In this document: positions 33,490 to 44,449 of the stretch, in pieces
Position numbering within the stretch: the stretch's first letter is position 1
Layout: every line of letters starts with the position of its first letter
NCBI GenBank assembly: GCA_003290165.1
Contig: QNQO01000596.1
Span: forward strand, 372,001-436,000
Source: Berberis thunbergii
Taxonomy: Eukaryota > Streptophyta > Magnoliopsida > Ranunculales > Berberidaceae
Direction: 5' to 3'
DNA length: 64,000 nt
Position numbers and translations under genes: made by a program
The notes under the pieces: model-generated
Database searches by the model: none
Told to the model about the DNA's origin: nothing
What the model saw: only the letters and a program-made list of their open reading frames with translations

Positions 33490-35216
33490 CTACTTGCAAC
33501 CAGGTGAGCGGAACAGAATCCCGCTATTGTCAGCTGCCAAAGCTTCTGTGCATTTTGTCTCAAGTTTATATGACGAATCAAATTTGTTTATGTCACATCC
33601 GTTGTCAGTACTCTTGTTGGCCTTGTCAGGGATAATGTGGATCAAGCTCGTCAGTGAGACCTTCGAACTCAGTCTGAAGGGCGAGATACTATGCATCTCC
33701 CGTAGTGAGTTGTCGTGGTGGCTCTTGTGGTCTCGTTCGATGATGTTGGCACTTCTACTTCGAATAGATCAGCTCAAGTGGGCGGCATTATTGGTCTTTT
33801 ATCTGATTGGCCATATTTTTTTATTTCTTCCAGCTTCATAGTGTATGATATATATTAGTTCTCTGGGTTGTTCTTTCGATCCTGCATTGGTATCTACTTT
33901 CTCTTTTCTTTTAGATTGCTTGTCTGGCAATCCAACAAATTCCTCGAGTCGTCATCGTTGCAACCAGTGCGCAATTTCGTCCTTTAAGTTATAGCATTCC
34001 TTAGTGTCGTGGTCTTTATGGAAAGAGCAGTACTTGCTTTTATCTCGCCCATCTGAGTTTCCTCTCATTAGGAGCAATTAGTTGATGTCCTCCCATTTCG
34101 CCATGGACTTTAGTATGTTTGATCGACTTATTTTCAAGGTTGTATATGGTTTATATGTCTTCTTCATGACACATCACCCGTTCATGTTTGGGCCTTGCGG
34201 ATTGCAGCTTTCCTGTTTCCTACTTGATGAATTCAAATCTTCTGTTGGTCCGCTACCTCTTTTCCTGACTGTTTTTCGCATGAGATCTGACATACCTTCC
34301 TCTCTCATTTCTCACTTCTTTGATTGGTCCCGTGGTTTCAAATTCATTATTCTATTTTTTCTGCCAGCATTTTCCATGAGGGTGATGTATTTCTGGGCGG
34401 TTTTCAATAAGTATGCCATACTCTTTGAAGGGTCCAAGTTCAGAGAATTGTAAAACGATGTTCTTTTTAGTCCGAAGGTGAAGGTTGCAATCGACAATCA
34501 TGGTTAACTTGTCTGTAAAACGAGTGACGTACTCTCTTATAGTTTTCTCGGGTATTTGCTTGACATGAAGCAAGTAGTGTGGGCCCTTTCCCATTCGTTG
34601 ACTATCGATGAACCTCGTGATAAAGGGAGTAGTTAGCACTTTGAAGGAATCTATTGACCTTGGTGGTAGGTTGTTGAACCAACTCTTGGTACTAGAAGTG
34701 AGATTGGTTTGAAATGTCCGGCACATAATGGATTCGGTGTTCTCCTTTAATGTCATTATGTGGTGAAAATGTCGCAAATGCTCTGTCGGATCGGTGGTGC
34801 CATCGTACGTCTTGAACTTCAGTGGAGTGAATTTTTTCGGTAGCGGAGTTGCCATGAGCGCGTCAGAGAATGGTGGTCTAGATAATTCATTCAACACGTT
34901 GGGATCTGTGACTCCGATTCTGAATGGGAGTTGCATGGGGACCCCATCGGTCACCATGCTATTTTCTTACGATTCGTCACTTTCGAGGTTTATTTGTTGA
35001 AGCTTTGCGGGGACTTTGTTGATTTCTTGAGCACGGATTGCAAAGTTCTATTGTGGTGGTGTTTGGGCATGGTAAAAAAACTAGGTACGCTCCTGAGTGA
35101 GTTTTTTCTATCATCTTGGTCAAATGATCCATCTGAACAATGAGTTGATCCACACGGGGGTTTGTGATCATAGCGACGGATGTTTGAGATGATTGGCCCA
35201 TCGCTCCATGTTGCAA
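33490..35216 (-). pseudogene. gag of the second Tat-like element
   Basis: The probable start is MQHGAMGQSSQTSVAM at 35216. The capsid domain (34352-34957) contains KFKTYDGTTDPTEHLRHFHH, SSTKSWFNNLPPRSIDSF and KTIREYVTRFTDKL, typical of Tat gag. After a break the zinc-knuckle region reads FHKDHGHDTKECYNLKDEI (near 33960-34040). Frame changes occur near 34960 and 34350. Left of about 33850 the sequence loses resemblance, where pol is deleted. Confidence 0.75.
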
Positions 35217-35431
35217 TGTTGTGTCATTTGGCGTAGTCGACCCGGGTGTCTCTTGGTTTGGAGCATGTGTTTTTTGTAATTTGGATTTGCTAGTCAGAGG
35301 ATTGCTTTGATTGTTTTTGGGTTGAGGGTTTGCGAAGTGTTTTATTTGTTCTAAAAACTTTTCGATCCATGTTTATAAGTGAGGAAGTTTCTAACCACAA
35401 ACTCTTTTTCTGGTAAGGAAACTGTCGTCTC

Positions 35432-35450
35432 CCCATGGAAGGCGCCAAAC
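35432..35450 (-). other. Primer binding site of the second Tat-like element
   Basis: The minus strand reads gtttggcgccttccatgg directly after the LTR end gacgcatca. The TGGCGCC core is shared with the other Tat-like element; the 3' part differs. Confidence 0.6.
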
Positions 35451-35650
35451 TGATGCGTCCAAACTTCGTTTCTTGTAAATCCAAATAGCAAAACAAATGT
35501 TAGATTGCCATCGAAGGCAATCCGGTGCTTAAGTCAATAACTCAGTTGGAGATGGAGATAAATTTGGACAGAACTCAGTTAAAGTTGCATACATTTGTCG
35601 AATGTTCATTTTACCTTATATAGTGATCGTTGTTAATTCTCTGTGTGACA
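35451..35650 (-). mobile_element. 5' LTR remnant of the second Tat-like element
   Basis: It matches 24640-24857 from the inner border to ctgtgtgac, then similarity stops. A TATA-like ctatataag (minus strand, about 35615-35623) survives, but the upstream (U3) part is deleted. It lies downstream of the IDL gene in the same transcription direction. Confidence 0.7.
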
Positions 35651-35757
35651 ATTACACGTTGACGATTAATTTAATTAAGAGGAAAAAAAACCATTGACGA
35701 TCATATATACTTTTACTTGCTTAATTACACATGACCCATGGTGCATGTTGATGATCT

Positions 35758-35997
35758 TCAAGGTGGTAGCCCGCCATCTCGTTCAGCATCGTTGTGTCGC
35801 TTTGAAGGTCCAGAAGGAGGTACAGGCATGCCTTTGGGCAGGAAGCCATGGAACTGACCTGAATTGTTTCTGGTGACTGGCTTGACTTTAAGAACTTGAG
35901 TAGGGGGTGATACGCCTTGGCCATGAAATTGCATCCCAGCAAAGAAGATCAACCAGAAGAGCAATATTACAAGTTTCTTGCAAACCTTCGTCTTCAT
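35758..35997 (-). CDS. IDL: IDA-LIKE (IDL) secreted peptide precursor
   Basis: An intact 79-residue single-exon frame. Residues 1-8 are basic (MKTKVCKK), 9-24 form a strongly hydrophobic signal peptide core, a variable spacer follows, and residues 52-69 (FLPKGMPVPPSGPSKRHN) match the EPIP motif of the INFLORESCENCE DEFICIENT IN ABSCISSION family. The 12-residue ligand core is PVPPSGPSKRHN (58-69), whose seventh residue, Pro64, corresponds to the hydroxylated proline. Known family role: an apoplastic peptide perceived by HAESA/HSL receptor kinases, controlling cell separation (organ abscission, lateral root emergence) and stress responses. Length and intronless structure fit the family (IDA is about 77 residues). 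An in-frame Met 11 codons upstream (36028-36030) is less likely because it would put MFVVCVSIHAE before the signal peptide. A weak TATA-like tatatc lies about 60 bp upstream. Confidence 0.9.
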   Translation of the reverse strand: MKTKVCKKLVILLFWLIFFAGMQFHGQGVSPPTQVLKVKPVTRNNSGQFHGFLPKGMPVPPSGPSKRHNDAERDGGLPP

Positions 35998-36909
35998 CTC
36001 TGCATGTATGCTCACACAAACAACAAACAAAATGATGATCAGGTAATGAGATGATGAGATATACTAGAAGTAGTAGTTGTAGTGGTAGTATTGGATGACT
36101 TAGTAGTTGAAAAAGGAGAGAAAGAAAAATGTAAAGAGTTTGAATGGGTCTTTAGAAGGAGATGGAGATGGAGATATGAATATCAAAATCAGAGATGCCA
36201 AGAAAAGAAAATGAGAGAAATGGATGAGAAAAGACTAGTGATCATGTATTTTGAGGATGGGGAGGTTATAGGTGAGTGAGTGTCTTGAGGGTAGAGGGCC
36301 CACCTGCAGAGGAAACTGAAATTATGGAATTGGAAAAGTTTTCCTTCTCCTTTCCTCACCGGATCCAAAGCCCCACAAGTAGTCTTCTCTTATCTCTTCA
36401 CTTCACTGTTCCTTCATCTTCAAGCTGCAAGGCTATTTACAATCTCTTTTTCTTCTAGTTGTAGAGTTGTAGCATGTTTCTATTTCTTCCTTGTGGGATT
36501 TTATCGGGTGTCTGGATTGAAAAATGGAATTGATTTGGATCAAGTTTTTGCAATCAGAATGATTGTGGCGTGGTTTTCAAAGAATGATGAAATTTTTTAA
36601 GTATTTATGTGTATCTCATTGTTGTAAAAAAATATTTTTTAATGATATCACATCATCTTAATTGTAGAACTCGATTGGAAAACTTAATTTCCTAGCCGCA
36701 CTAGCAAAATAGAGAGAAGAAAAAAAAAATTTGATTTACAAACCATACGCTGCGGATTGGAAATTGGAAGAGAGCAACAAGTCTTTCAACTTGAAACAGA
36801 TTATTATTATTATTAAGATTTAATGTCTCGAATGTCCTAATAAATTACTCAATCAAAATTACTAAAGTACATGTGCGACCATTATGCACGACCCACTATG
36901 GTTTGATAT
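35998..36909. other. Upstream region of the IDL gene and spacer
   Basis: Non-coding; read from the gene, an A/G versus C/T-biased stretch (36070-36280) and T/C-rich blocks (36330-36480) may include the promoter. No TE was recognised between the gene and 36900. A small tta microsatellite lies at 36800-36815. Confidence 0.5.
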
Positions 36910-37003
36910 TGTAATTGAGATATGTAATACACTTCTATCTCATCTATTTCTCTGTCTCTCTAACACATTTATCTAGAGTACTCACTAATAAGAATGATAG
37001 TTG

Positions 37004-37550
37004 TAGGGATGGGCAAAAATCGATTTAAATTCGGTTAACTGATCGAACCGATTTTCAAATTCGGTTCGGTAACCGAACCGAAATATGAGTAGAAAGAAAA
37101 TAATTTAAACCAAACCGAACCGAACCGATTATAAACGGTTCGAAATCGGTTTACGGTTTTGAACCAACTGATTTATAACCGAACCGACCGATTAATTAGA
37201 TATATATAAATAACTAAATAACAAGTAGGTGTCAATACTTGATTAGTGCAACAAATGCACTGCAGTACACCTTGTTGCACTGAATCACCCCTTCTCTCAA
37301 ATTTTTCAATTTTGGGCTAAAAATTGGTCTGTAAAAAAATTGGACATGTTTTAATGAAAGTCTTTCAAATGCCTGAGCCTGAAATTTTGGCTCAATCAAA
37401 CCGAACCGACCCGAAATTCGGTTCAACCGAATTCATCGGTTTACAAATACAAAATTCGATTTCGATTTGAATTTTGGGTAAACCGAATGAAATCGGTTCG
37501 AAATCGATTTGGAGCTGAAAACCGAACCGAATCGACATTGCCCACCCCTA
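37004..37550. mobile_element. hAT-like element with flanking 8-bp duplication
   Basis: Termini tagggatgggca and tgcccaccccta. The interior is rich in cggttcggt/accgaaccg runs. Target duplication gatagttg (36996-37003) and aatagttg (37551-37558), 7 of 8 identical. The other unit of the tandem duplication holds the unoccupied site gatacctg (38481-38488). No transposase. Confidence 0.9.
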
Positions 37551-38087
37551 AATAGTTGTATTTAAGAGTAGAATTAAATAACTAGATTATGGTGCATCAA
37601 TGACTAGACTTGTTAGTCACTCTTTAACGCACTTATCTAGAGCACTTACTAATAAGAGTGATAGTTGTTAACAGCAAAAATGCATTATATATAACCCTAT
37701 TTAGATTATAGTGCATTCATAATTAGGTTGGCCTGGTTGGAAAAAAAGTGGGTGTCAATAGTGGTCATTCATTCAAGGGAGTATATGGAATTATCCTACC
37801 AAATACTTAATCATTAGTTTACCCGCTTTGAGTTTTTATAAAAAAAAAAGAATAAGTTACATAAGGACTTCAATGCCTTCCCAGTAAAACTATTAGTTCA
37901 CTCCACTAATCAAGGGTCTGAGATCTAAATTTTTTTTGTATCTATAAGTTTAGTTTTCTCCTTATTTACTCAGAATGTATCTTTTTCATTTTCCCACTAT
38001 TTTTTTTTTGGTCGTCTTCTTCTTAATCATCACATTCTGTTTTTTTTTTTATTCTCTCTTACAAACCCCCTTCATTCAAAGTCTAAG

Positions 38088-38322
38088 GTGGCGTTTGTTT
38101 TTGTTTTGATTAGAACTTTAATTTTGAATAAAAAGCAATCCGCTTTGACCCAGTGTTTATTTTTATTTCTAATTGTAATAAGAAGTTTTTAATAAGTTAT
38201 GAATTCAAAACAACTTAAAGAAGCATCAAACAAGTGCTTAGCACTTAGTGTTGACCACTAAATACTTAGTGCCAAATTTTGGAGAAAAAAAAACAAAACA
38301 AAAACAAAAACAAAAGGCCCCC
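38088..38322. mobile_element. hAT-like MITE shared by both duplication units (unit 1 copy)
   Basis: It starts gtggcgtttgtttttgtttt and ends aaaacaaaaacaaaaggccc, an inverted pair. It is flanked by tctaag on both sides (38082-38087 and 38323-38328), probably part of an 8-bp duplication. The second copy is 39481-39722. Presence in both units shows it was there before the duplication. Confidence 0.65.
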
Positions 38323-38718
38323 TCTAAGAGTGACCCTTTCCTTATAGAAAATCCCAAGTTTTATACCTTGCCTAAATTTGATATGGTTGTACGTATGTTG
38401 TAATTGAGATATGTATTACACTTCTATCTCATCCCTCTCTTTCCCTAACACATTTATCTCGAGTGCTCACTAATAAGAATGATACCTGTATTTAAGAGTA
38501 GAATTAAATAACTAGATTATGATGCATCAATGACTAGACTCTTTAACGCTGTTATCTAGAGCACATACTAATAAGAGTGATAGTTGTTAACAGATAAAAT
38601 GCATTATATACAGCCCTATTAGATTATAGTGAATTAATAATTAGGTTGGCCTTGTTGAAACAAGTGGGTGTCAATAGTGGTCATTCATTCAAGGGAGTTT
38701 ATGGAATTATCCTACCAA

Positions 38719-38877
38719 GAGAGATTCTTAAGTGCATCGGGATTGTGCCTAATGCTACTAGGCACCGTTTATATGCCTTGAGATAGGAACATATGCCTAT
38801 CTCGAGGCATATCAACGGTGCCTGATAGCACCAGGCACAAAAACCAAGCACAATCCCGGTGCACTGTAGTATTACTC
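38719..38877. mobile_element. Foldback MITE, Mutator-like, perfect 9-bp target duplication
   Basis: The arms gagagattcttaagtgcatc and gtgcactgtagtattactc and their inner parts (cgggattgtgc, aggcaccgt, atatgcct and complements) fold back along almost the full length. The target tcctaccaa is repeated exactly at 38710-38718 and 38878-38886, and appears once, unoccupied, in unit 1 (near 37793). Confidence 0.95.
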
Positions 38878-39077
38878 TCCTACCAAATACTTAATTAGTT
38901 TATCCACTTTGAGTTTTTATAAAAATGAGTAAGTATATAGGACTTAAATGCCCTCCTAGTAAAACTTTCAGTTCACCCCAGTAGTCACGGGTTCGAGATT
39001 TAAAAGCTTAGTTTTCTTCTTGTTTACTCCTTAGAATATATCTTTTTCATTTTTTGCTCTATTTTTTTTTTCGATCT

Positions 39078-39386
39078 CACTACACTAAATTGACATTTTT
39101 GTAACAACCTTCAAAACAATAATATTTTTAAGCTATAACAATTCACAAAACAATTTTACACATTTTCACAAATAAAGTGATATAATAATTGTACCACCAT
39201 GAATATTTTGGTCCTACAAGTGATACTATTCATGGTGATCCAATTTATTGTATCATTTTTTTTGTGTAACTATTTTTCATTTTTTGACTAAATTTAGTTT
39301 TGACTTGAAATTGTCTGGTGGATTGTAACACCTAAAAAATGTTGTTGTTTTGAGAGTTGTTACAAATATGCTAATTTGATTTAGTG
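39078..39386. mobile_element. CACTA-type MITE
   Basis: Left end cactacactaaattgacat with tttttgtaacaac; right end gttgttacaaat with gatttagtg, its inverted complement starting cactaaatc. The flanking 3-mers are tct and tcg. Unit 1 of the tandem duplication lacks it (gap near 38015). About 309 bp, no coding frame. Confidence 0.8.
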
Positions 39387-39480
39387 TCGTCTTCTTCTTA
39401 ATCATCACATTCTTCTTTTTATTGTTCTTCTTCTTTCTCTCTCTCTTTCTCATACAAACTCCCCTCATTCAAAGGCTAAG

Positions 39481-39722
39481 GTGGCGTTTGTTTTTGTTCT
39501 GATCAAAACTTTAATTCTGAATAAGAGGTAGCCCACGTTGACCCAGTGTTTATTTTTGCTTATAATTATAATAAGAAGTTCTTAATAGGTTATAAATTCA
39601 AAACAATTTAAGAAGCATCAAAGAGGTGCTTAGCACTTAGTGCTAATCACTGAATGCTTAGTGCCAAGTCTTAGGGAAAAAAAATAAAAAAACAAAAACA
39701 AAAACAAAAACAAAAAACACCC
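39481..39722. mobile_element. hAT-like MITE, unit 2 copy
   Basis: Second copy of 38088-38322, same termini and internal gtgcttagcacttagtg. The flanks gctaag and tctaag match the first copy's target site. Confidence 0.65.
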
Positions 39723-39766
39723 TCTAAGAGTGACGAAAGGCCCAAGTTTTATACCTTGCCTAAATT

Positions 39767-40922
39767 GTTTTTGGCTCATAAGGGCTTCGTACATGCTAAA
39801 TTTAGTCTAACAAAATTGATCATGGACCAAGAAATGTAAGAGATTGGTCAAAGATATTCAAATTTCTTCACTAACAATCAACAAGTGTAAATGGTTGTCC
39901 TGTTACCACAAGCATTAACGTGAAACACGGGTTGTGATTATTGTTAAGTTGAATAACTTTTTTTTTTCGGGTTGGGCTATTTTACATTTTAACCTATTAT
40001 CTTTAAAATATAATCACAAACATCAATTATATAAGGGATAAAAGTGTAAAGAGCCCCAACTCTAATAAAAAAATGGCTAATAGCCTTGCCTCTCTAGAAT
40101 TTGGGAAAATAAATAAAACCAAATGAATGCTTTGAGTAAGTGTCTTGTAAAATATATTTTGTAGTGAGCATTGGGACCTCACCACTTAAAATCAATTGAA
40201 TGTTTTTGGTTTGACTAATTGTAAAATATTCCTATGCAATTGAATCCATTCTAAATTAATCATCTTGAGTAATCACTTGAGCAACTTAACTTAGAATAAT
40301 GCAAAAGTGTTCAAATGTGAATGATGAGCATGTTGACACATATGACTGACATGAATGCAGGGTATCATATCATTGAAACAAAAATGAGCATGTTGAGATA
40401 AGGTTGACATTAATGTAGTGTATCATGTATGTGCACCTTCGCTACGGTTATTAGTGCTCAACCGCTGTTTAATAATCACTATTAATGATGGGCAATCGAC
40501 CTCTAAATCTTAATTAGAATAATACTAATTATCATCAACAAGCTTGATTTCCAAAGTTATGATTAAGGTTTGTGATCAATAAACAATTATAGCTGTTGTT
40601 GGTTCTAAGTTTGGTTTGTGAATAGAACTTTTCTAGAGAGCGTTTCAAGGATGATGGATGGTATTGGGTTAGGATCGGCTTTCTAAAATTATAGTTGTGA
40701 ATAATCACTAATTCTAGAGAGTCGGACCAGCACAATAATCTCTAGGATGATGAATGGTATTGGGCTGGGCTGACGAAAGCCTGGCCCTTTACAAAGGTTC
40801 GTGAATAATATAATTTTGTGTAATTCTAAAGAGCCATACCCATAGTGCCAAACCGGACCGTCATCATTCATCATCCTAGAGATGCGATGCTAAAACTTTC
40901 TCCATCTCTAAGTATGATAAAT
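39767..40922. other. Non-coding spacer
   Basis: AT-rich. An imperfect ~95-bp repeat of ggatgatg[ga]atggtattggg occurs at about 40648 and 40743. No gene or clear TE. Confidence 0.5.
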
Positions 40923-41123
40923 GAGAGATTCTAAATGTCGAGGGAAAGGGCGAGGAAACGAGCGAGGGAAATGAGCTGGCGAGGTGAAAGCCGTTCATTT
41001 CCCTCAAGATCCGTGAGTTGACTTTTTTCATACAAATCTCGAGAGAAATGAACGGCTTTCACCTCACCAGCTCATTTCCCTCGCTCGTTTCCTCGCCCTT
41101 TCCCTCGACATTTAGAATTTCTG
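40923..41123. mobile_element. Foldback MITE, Mutator-like, perfect 9-bp target duplication
   Basis: Left end gagagattctaaatgtcgag and right end ctcgacatttagaatttctg. Arms of about 83 bp are nearly perfectly complementary with only a short loop (gtgagttgactttttt region). Target atgataaat at 40914-40922 and 41124-41132, identical. Same terminal motif as 38719-38877 (gagagattct) and 32051-32205 (ctaaatgtcgagg side). Confidence 0.97.
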
Positions 41124-41400
41124 ATGATAAATAGTGATGGGCCGGCTTGACTCTTTAACAAATCTCTATAATCTTAGTTTAAAAAGAAAGACCATGTAAT
41201 TGAAAGTGATCGGATGATGATGATTAGACTTTCCAATGACATGATTATAAAACTGAAGTCCACTAATTATGATAGTGCTTTATGAAATTAACGGCTGTGA
41301 ACAACTTGCAAGTGTATGAAAGTGGGCCCATGAGGAAGCGTCACATCAACCAACAGGAAACATTTCCGGCAGCGAACTGTATTTGTTGAGGTGTAATTTT

Positions 41401-41535
41401 AGGAGCCTGGGTTTGCAGTTTTGGGAGGCGAAATTATTTTTTTGCCCCTATTTTGTTATTATAATTAAAGAGTATGTAAAAAAGTAAGGGCAAAAGTGTA
41501 AACATGTCACTCAAACTGCAAATCCAGACTTCCTA
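41401..41535. mobile_element. Small MITE-like inverted repeat
   Basis: aggagcctgggtttgcagtt at 41401 and aactgcaaatccagacttcc ending 41533 are complementary with two or three mismatches. About 135 bp; flanking tta/taa hints at a short target duplication but is not conclusive. Confidence 0.65.
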
Positions 41536-42379
41536 AAAGCACTCGTTGTTGAGTAGCGGCTCGAGTAACAGGACAATTTCGTAATTTCAACGAAAGCGAT
41601 GTTCGAATATAGGATTCAGACACGTGTACACATGAGAATGAGACACGGAGGAATTGTCCTTGTCTAAGTACTGTAGCCACAATGTGTGAAGAGTGAGGTG
41701 ACCTGTTTGGTTAAAAGGTATTTGTACGCTCTGTTATATAACAAGAAACCTACTACTCATTGGCTAAGGCTGGGCTTGGCTTGGCTTAGGCTTATGACTT
41801 TAAATGTCTGATTACCTAATTCTTGCGACCAAAGATTCTGATTTCGTTTTTCGAATTAATTTATGTCTTCTGATTTTTTATGTAAAGAAACAATATAAAT
41901 ATCTTCGATGATATATTTATAATGAATTTTAAGAGTATATAAAATATGTGAAAAAAATAAAATGCAGTTAAATAAATTTATTAAACACATTAAATAAAAC
42001 CTAAGAAATGAAACATGAAATCAACATATAATTAAAAAATTAGGGAGTGGTTTAAAATATCAATATATAAGTAGAAGAACTGATAGTTAGAAAATCAGGG
42101 GTGGTATAAAAATCAATAATAATCAGATGAAATGATAATTAGAAAAAATAACCTCGAAATTTTTTGAAAAAAAAAACAGTCGAAAAAATGTAATTGTTGG
42201 TAGCTAGTTTTTGTATTCTTACAAAAAAAAAAATGAAATTTACAAAAACAACCTCAAAATTTTTCAAAAAAAAATCTCGAAAAATGTAATTGTTTCTTTC
42301 GCCCTTTTTCTTTTAGTAATTTAAAAAAATCTCGAAAAATGTAATTGTTTCACGAAATCTCACTGTTGGTGACACTGAT
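41536..42379. other. Non-coding spacer
   Basis: AT-rich with many A runs (42100-42350). No coding frame. A short near-duplicate cgaaaaatgtaattgtt recurs at about 42180, 42278 and 42333. Confidence 0.5.
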
Positions 42380-42619
42380 TGATGCCAAAAACCGACATAG
42401 ATGTCGTTGCATGATTTTTGACAACAATCAAATAAATATAATATGTTTCTTATTTATTTATTTATTTTCTTCTTCCTTCAATTTGCAATACAATTCAACA
42501 ATATATAGTGGAAGTAGGGGTTATCGTCTACCTCACGTGGATTAGAAGACAATATTTGATTTTCAACTTAAAGAATAAAGAGCATAGCAAAATAATGGAT
42601 GGTGAAAATAAGTATTAAA
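42380..42619 (-). mobile_element. 3' LTR of the Athila-like element, partial
   Basis: From tgatgccaaaaacc to ttaaactaa it matches 53830-54075 at roughly 90 percent by eye. The remaining ~680 bp of the LTR are missing, so a deletion joined the LTR end to the internal region. Confidence 0.85.
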
Positions 42620-42754
42620 CTAATAATGGATACCACCCCCAAATAGGCTTAATGGAGTAGGAATTTGTAGGCGTGACTAATCCTCATAGTTAGGATCAAT
42701 CAATTGAATGGTTTCCACTGACCTTGTGGGAAGTTCATGGTATGGTTTCAATCG

Positions 42755-43751
42755 CTATCCATTTACTTGAAAGAGACCACCATTTTTAGGGTTTTCTACG
42801 GTGATGACACCATAGTTTTTAACGTCGCGTACAATAAATGGACCAGACCAACGAGTTTTTAGCTTACCTGGAAAGAGATGAAGATGAGAGTTGTACAGTA
42901 GGACTTTCTGACCAAGATGTAACTTTTTTCTCATGATGCTTCTGTCATGTATCCACTTCATTTTATCTTTGTAGTTATTGGATAAGTCATAAGCATCATA
43001 CCTCAATTCTTCTAGCTCATCGAGCTGAAATTTTCATTTTTTTACCAGCCATATCGAGGTCAAAGTTTAGACTCTTTGTAGCCCAATAAGCTATATGTTG
43101 GAGTTTGACAGGAAGGTGACATGGTTTACCAAAGACCAATCTATAGGGAGACATCCCTAAAGGAGTTTTGAATGCAGTTCGGTATGCCTAGATAGTCTTT
43201 TCGAGGATGTTCTTGATTTGACGATTTGAGACTTCAACTTGACCGCTTGTTTGATGATGGTAGGAAAGGGCTACTTTGTGAGTAACCCCATACTTTTTAA
43301 CAAGATGCTCAAATATGCGGTTACAGAAATGCTTACCCCCATCACTAATGATACCCTTGGGGGTGCCAAATCTACTAAAGATAAACTCCCTTATGAATGA
43401 AATAACAATTTTGTGATCATTGGTCTTAGTGGCAATGACCTCTATCCATTTAGAAACGTAATCCACTGCAAGAATGATGTATCGATACCCATGGAATGAT
43501 GAAAATGGTCCCATAAAATCGACACCCCAAACATCAAAAAATTCAACCACTAGAATAGGATTCAGAGGCATCATGTGTCGACGAGTTATTCGCCCAAGTT
43601 GTTGACATTGGTGACAGACTTTACAATACTCATGGGAATCTCGAAAAAGGGTAGGCCAATAAAAACCTGATTGAAAAACCTTCTCCGCTGTTTTCTTAGA
43701 ACTAAAATGCTCACCACAAGCTTGATCATGGCAAAATGAGAGAATGTTCAA
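42755..43751 (-). pseudogene. Integrase of the Athila-like element
   Basis: 43188-43751 contains the zinc-binding part (HDQACGEHFSSKKTAEKVF, then CKVCHQCQQLGR) and the catalytic core with Asp in VWGVDFMGPF, Asp in IISDGGKHF and Glu in GQVEVSNRQIKN, so all three acidic residues are present. After a stop near 43188 the C-terminal part (42755-43006) shows HLGQKVLLYNSHLHLFPGKL and RWSGPFIVRDV. The chromodomain typical of chromoviruses is absent, as expected for Athila. The stop makes it non-functional as one protein. Confidence 0.85.
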
Positions 43752-44449
43752 TTGTTCAACTTCTGGAACACATCTTCTGATAAGTTGGTCAGGGCAGTAT
43801 TTGTACAGATATGGCTCATCCCAAGAATAATACTTGACCCTAGATAAAACTTGTCACGATCTGGCTTAGACCAGTGTGGAGAAAGTTCCTCAATTGCTAA
43901 AAAATTGACAATGTTGGCATACCAAGGAATCTCTTGCTCTACCAAGAGAAGTTGTTCATCTGGGAAGTCCTCTTGAATGGGCAAGATACTAGTAGATGAC
44001 TGTGATGTTAGCCTAGACAAGTGGTCAGCGACCACATGTTCTGTACCTGACTTATCTCGTATTTCAAGATCAAATTCTTGAAGCAAAAGAACCCATCGAA
44101 TCAGTCGAGGTTTGGTGTCTTTCTTATTGAGAAGGTATCTAAGGGCTGCATGGTCAGTGTACACAATGACTGTAGCTATAATGAAATAGGAACAAAATTT
44201 ATCGAGTGCATAAACAATGGCTAACATCTCTTTCTCCGTGGTCGAGTAATTGAATTGAACCTCATTCAGAGTTTTGCTAGCATAGTAGGTAACATGAGAA
44301 AGTTTGTTAACTTTCTGACCCAAAATTGCACCTACAGCATAATCAGAGGCATCACACATAATTTCAAAGGGTAGCACCCAATCAGAAGCTCGGATGATAG
44401 GGGCTGAGACTAGTTCAGATTTAAGATGTAGAAACGCAGATATGCACTT
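43748..44449 (-). pseudogene. RNase H of the Athila-like element, 5' part cut by an LTR insertion
   Basis: It reads [20 protein letters not shown], then [20 protein letters not shown] and [16 protein letters not shown], ending in the connection to integrase. Catalytic acidic residues (Asp in CDAS, Glu in TEKE, Asp in YTDH) are visible. Its start lies against the solo LTR at 44450; the continuing RT frame resumes at 48308. Confidence 0.85.

Larger units (their letters stand above)
24640..35650 (-). mobile_element. Second Tat-like Ty3/gypsy element, internally deleted, with an antisense ORF
   Basis: Similar LTR sequence begins tgatgcgtccaaacttcg at 24640 and at 35451 and stays alike for about 200 bp. 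A primer site abuts the right copy, and gag reads on the minus strand from 35216. The left internal part carries an oppositely oriented ORF (25485-27972), then tandem repeats (32570-33175). Protease, RT, RNase H and integrase are not recognisable, so pol is largely deleted. A ~4-kb LTR of another family (27979-31998) and a foldback MITE (32051-32205) are inserted. The right LTR is cut off at about 35650, 108 bp from the IDL gene. Confidence 0.75.
36910..38380. repeat. Tandem duplication, unit 1
   Basis: It matches unit 2 (38399-39766) from tgtaattgagatatgta to ataccttgcctaaatt. Without the hAT insertion at 37004-37550 and its target copy it is about 916 bp, against about 888 bp for unit 2 cleaned in the same way. 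The units are collinear, with many point differences and small gaps. No gene is seen in the unit. Confidence 0.9.
38399..39766. repeat. Tandem duplication, unit 2
   Basis: Collinear with unit 1. It lacks the hAT insertion and instead carries a foldback MITE (38719-38877) and a CACTA-type MITE (39078-39386), both absent from unit 1. Confidence 0.9.

Noticed and set aside
36082..36279. Charged ORF upstream of the IDL gene
   Set aside because: Purine-rich composition on the plus strand, no domain; lies where the IDL promoter is expected.
42620..42754. Envelope-like third ORF of the Athila-like element
   Set aside because: Only about 130 bp remain between integrase and the 3' LTR, with no coding frame.
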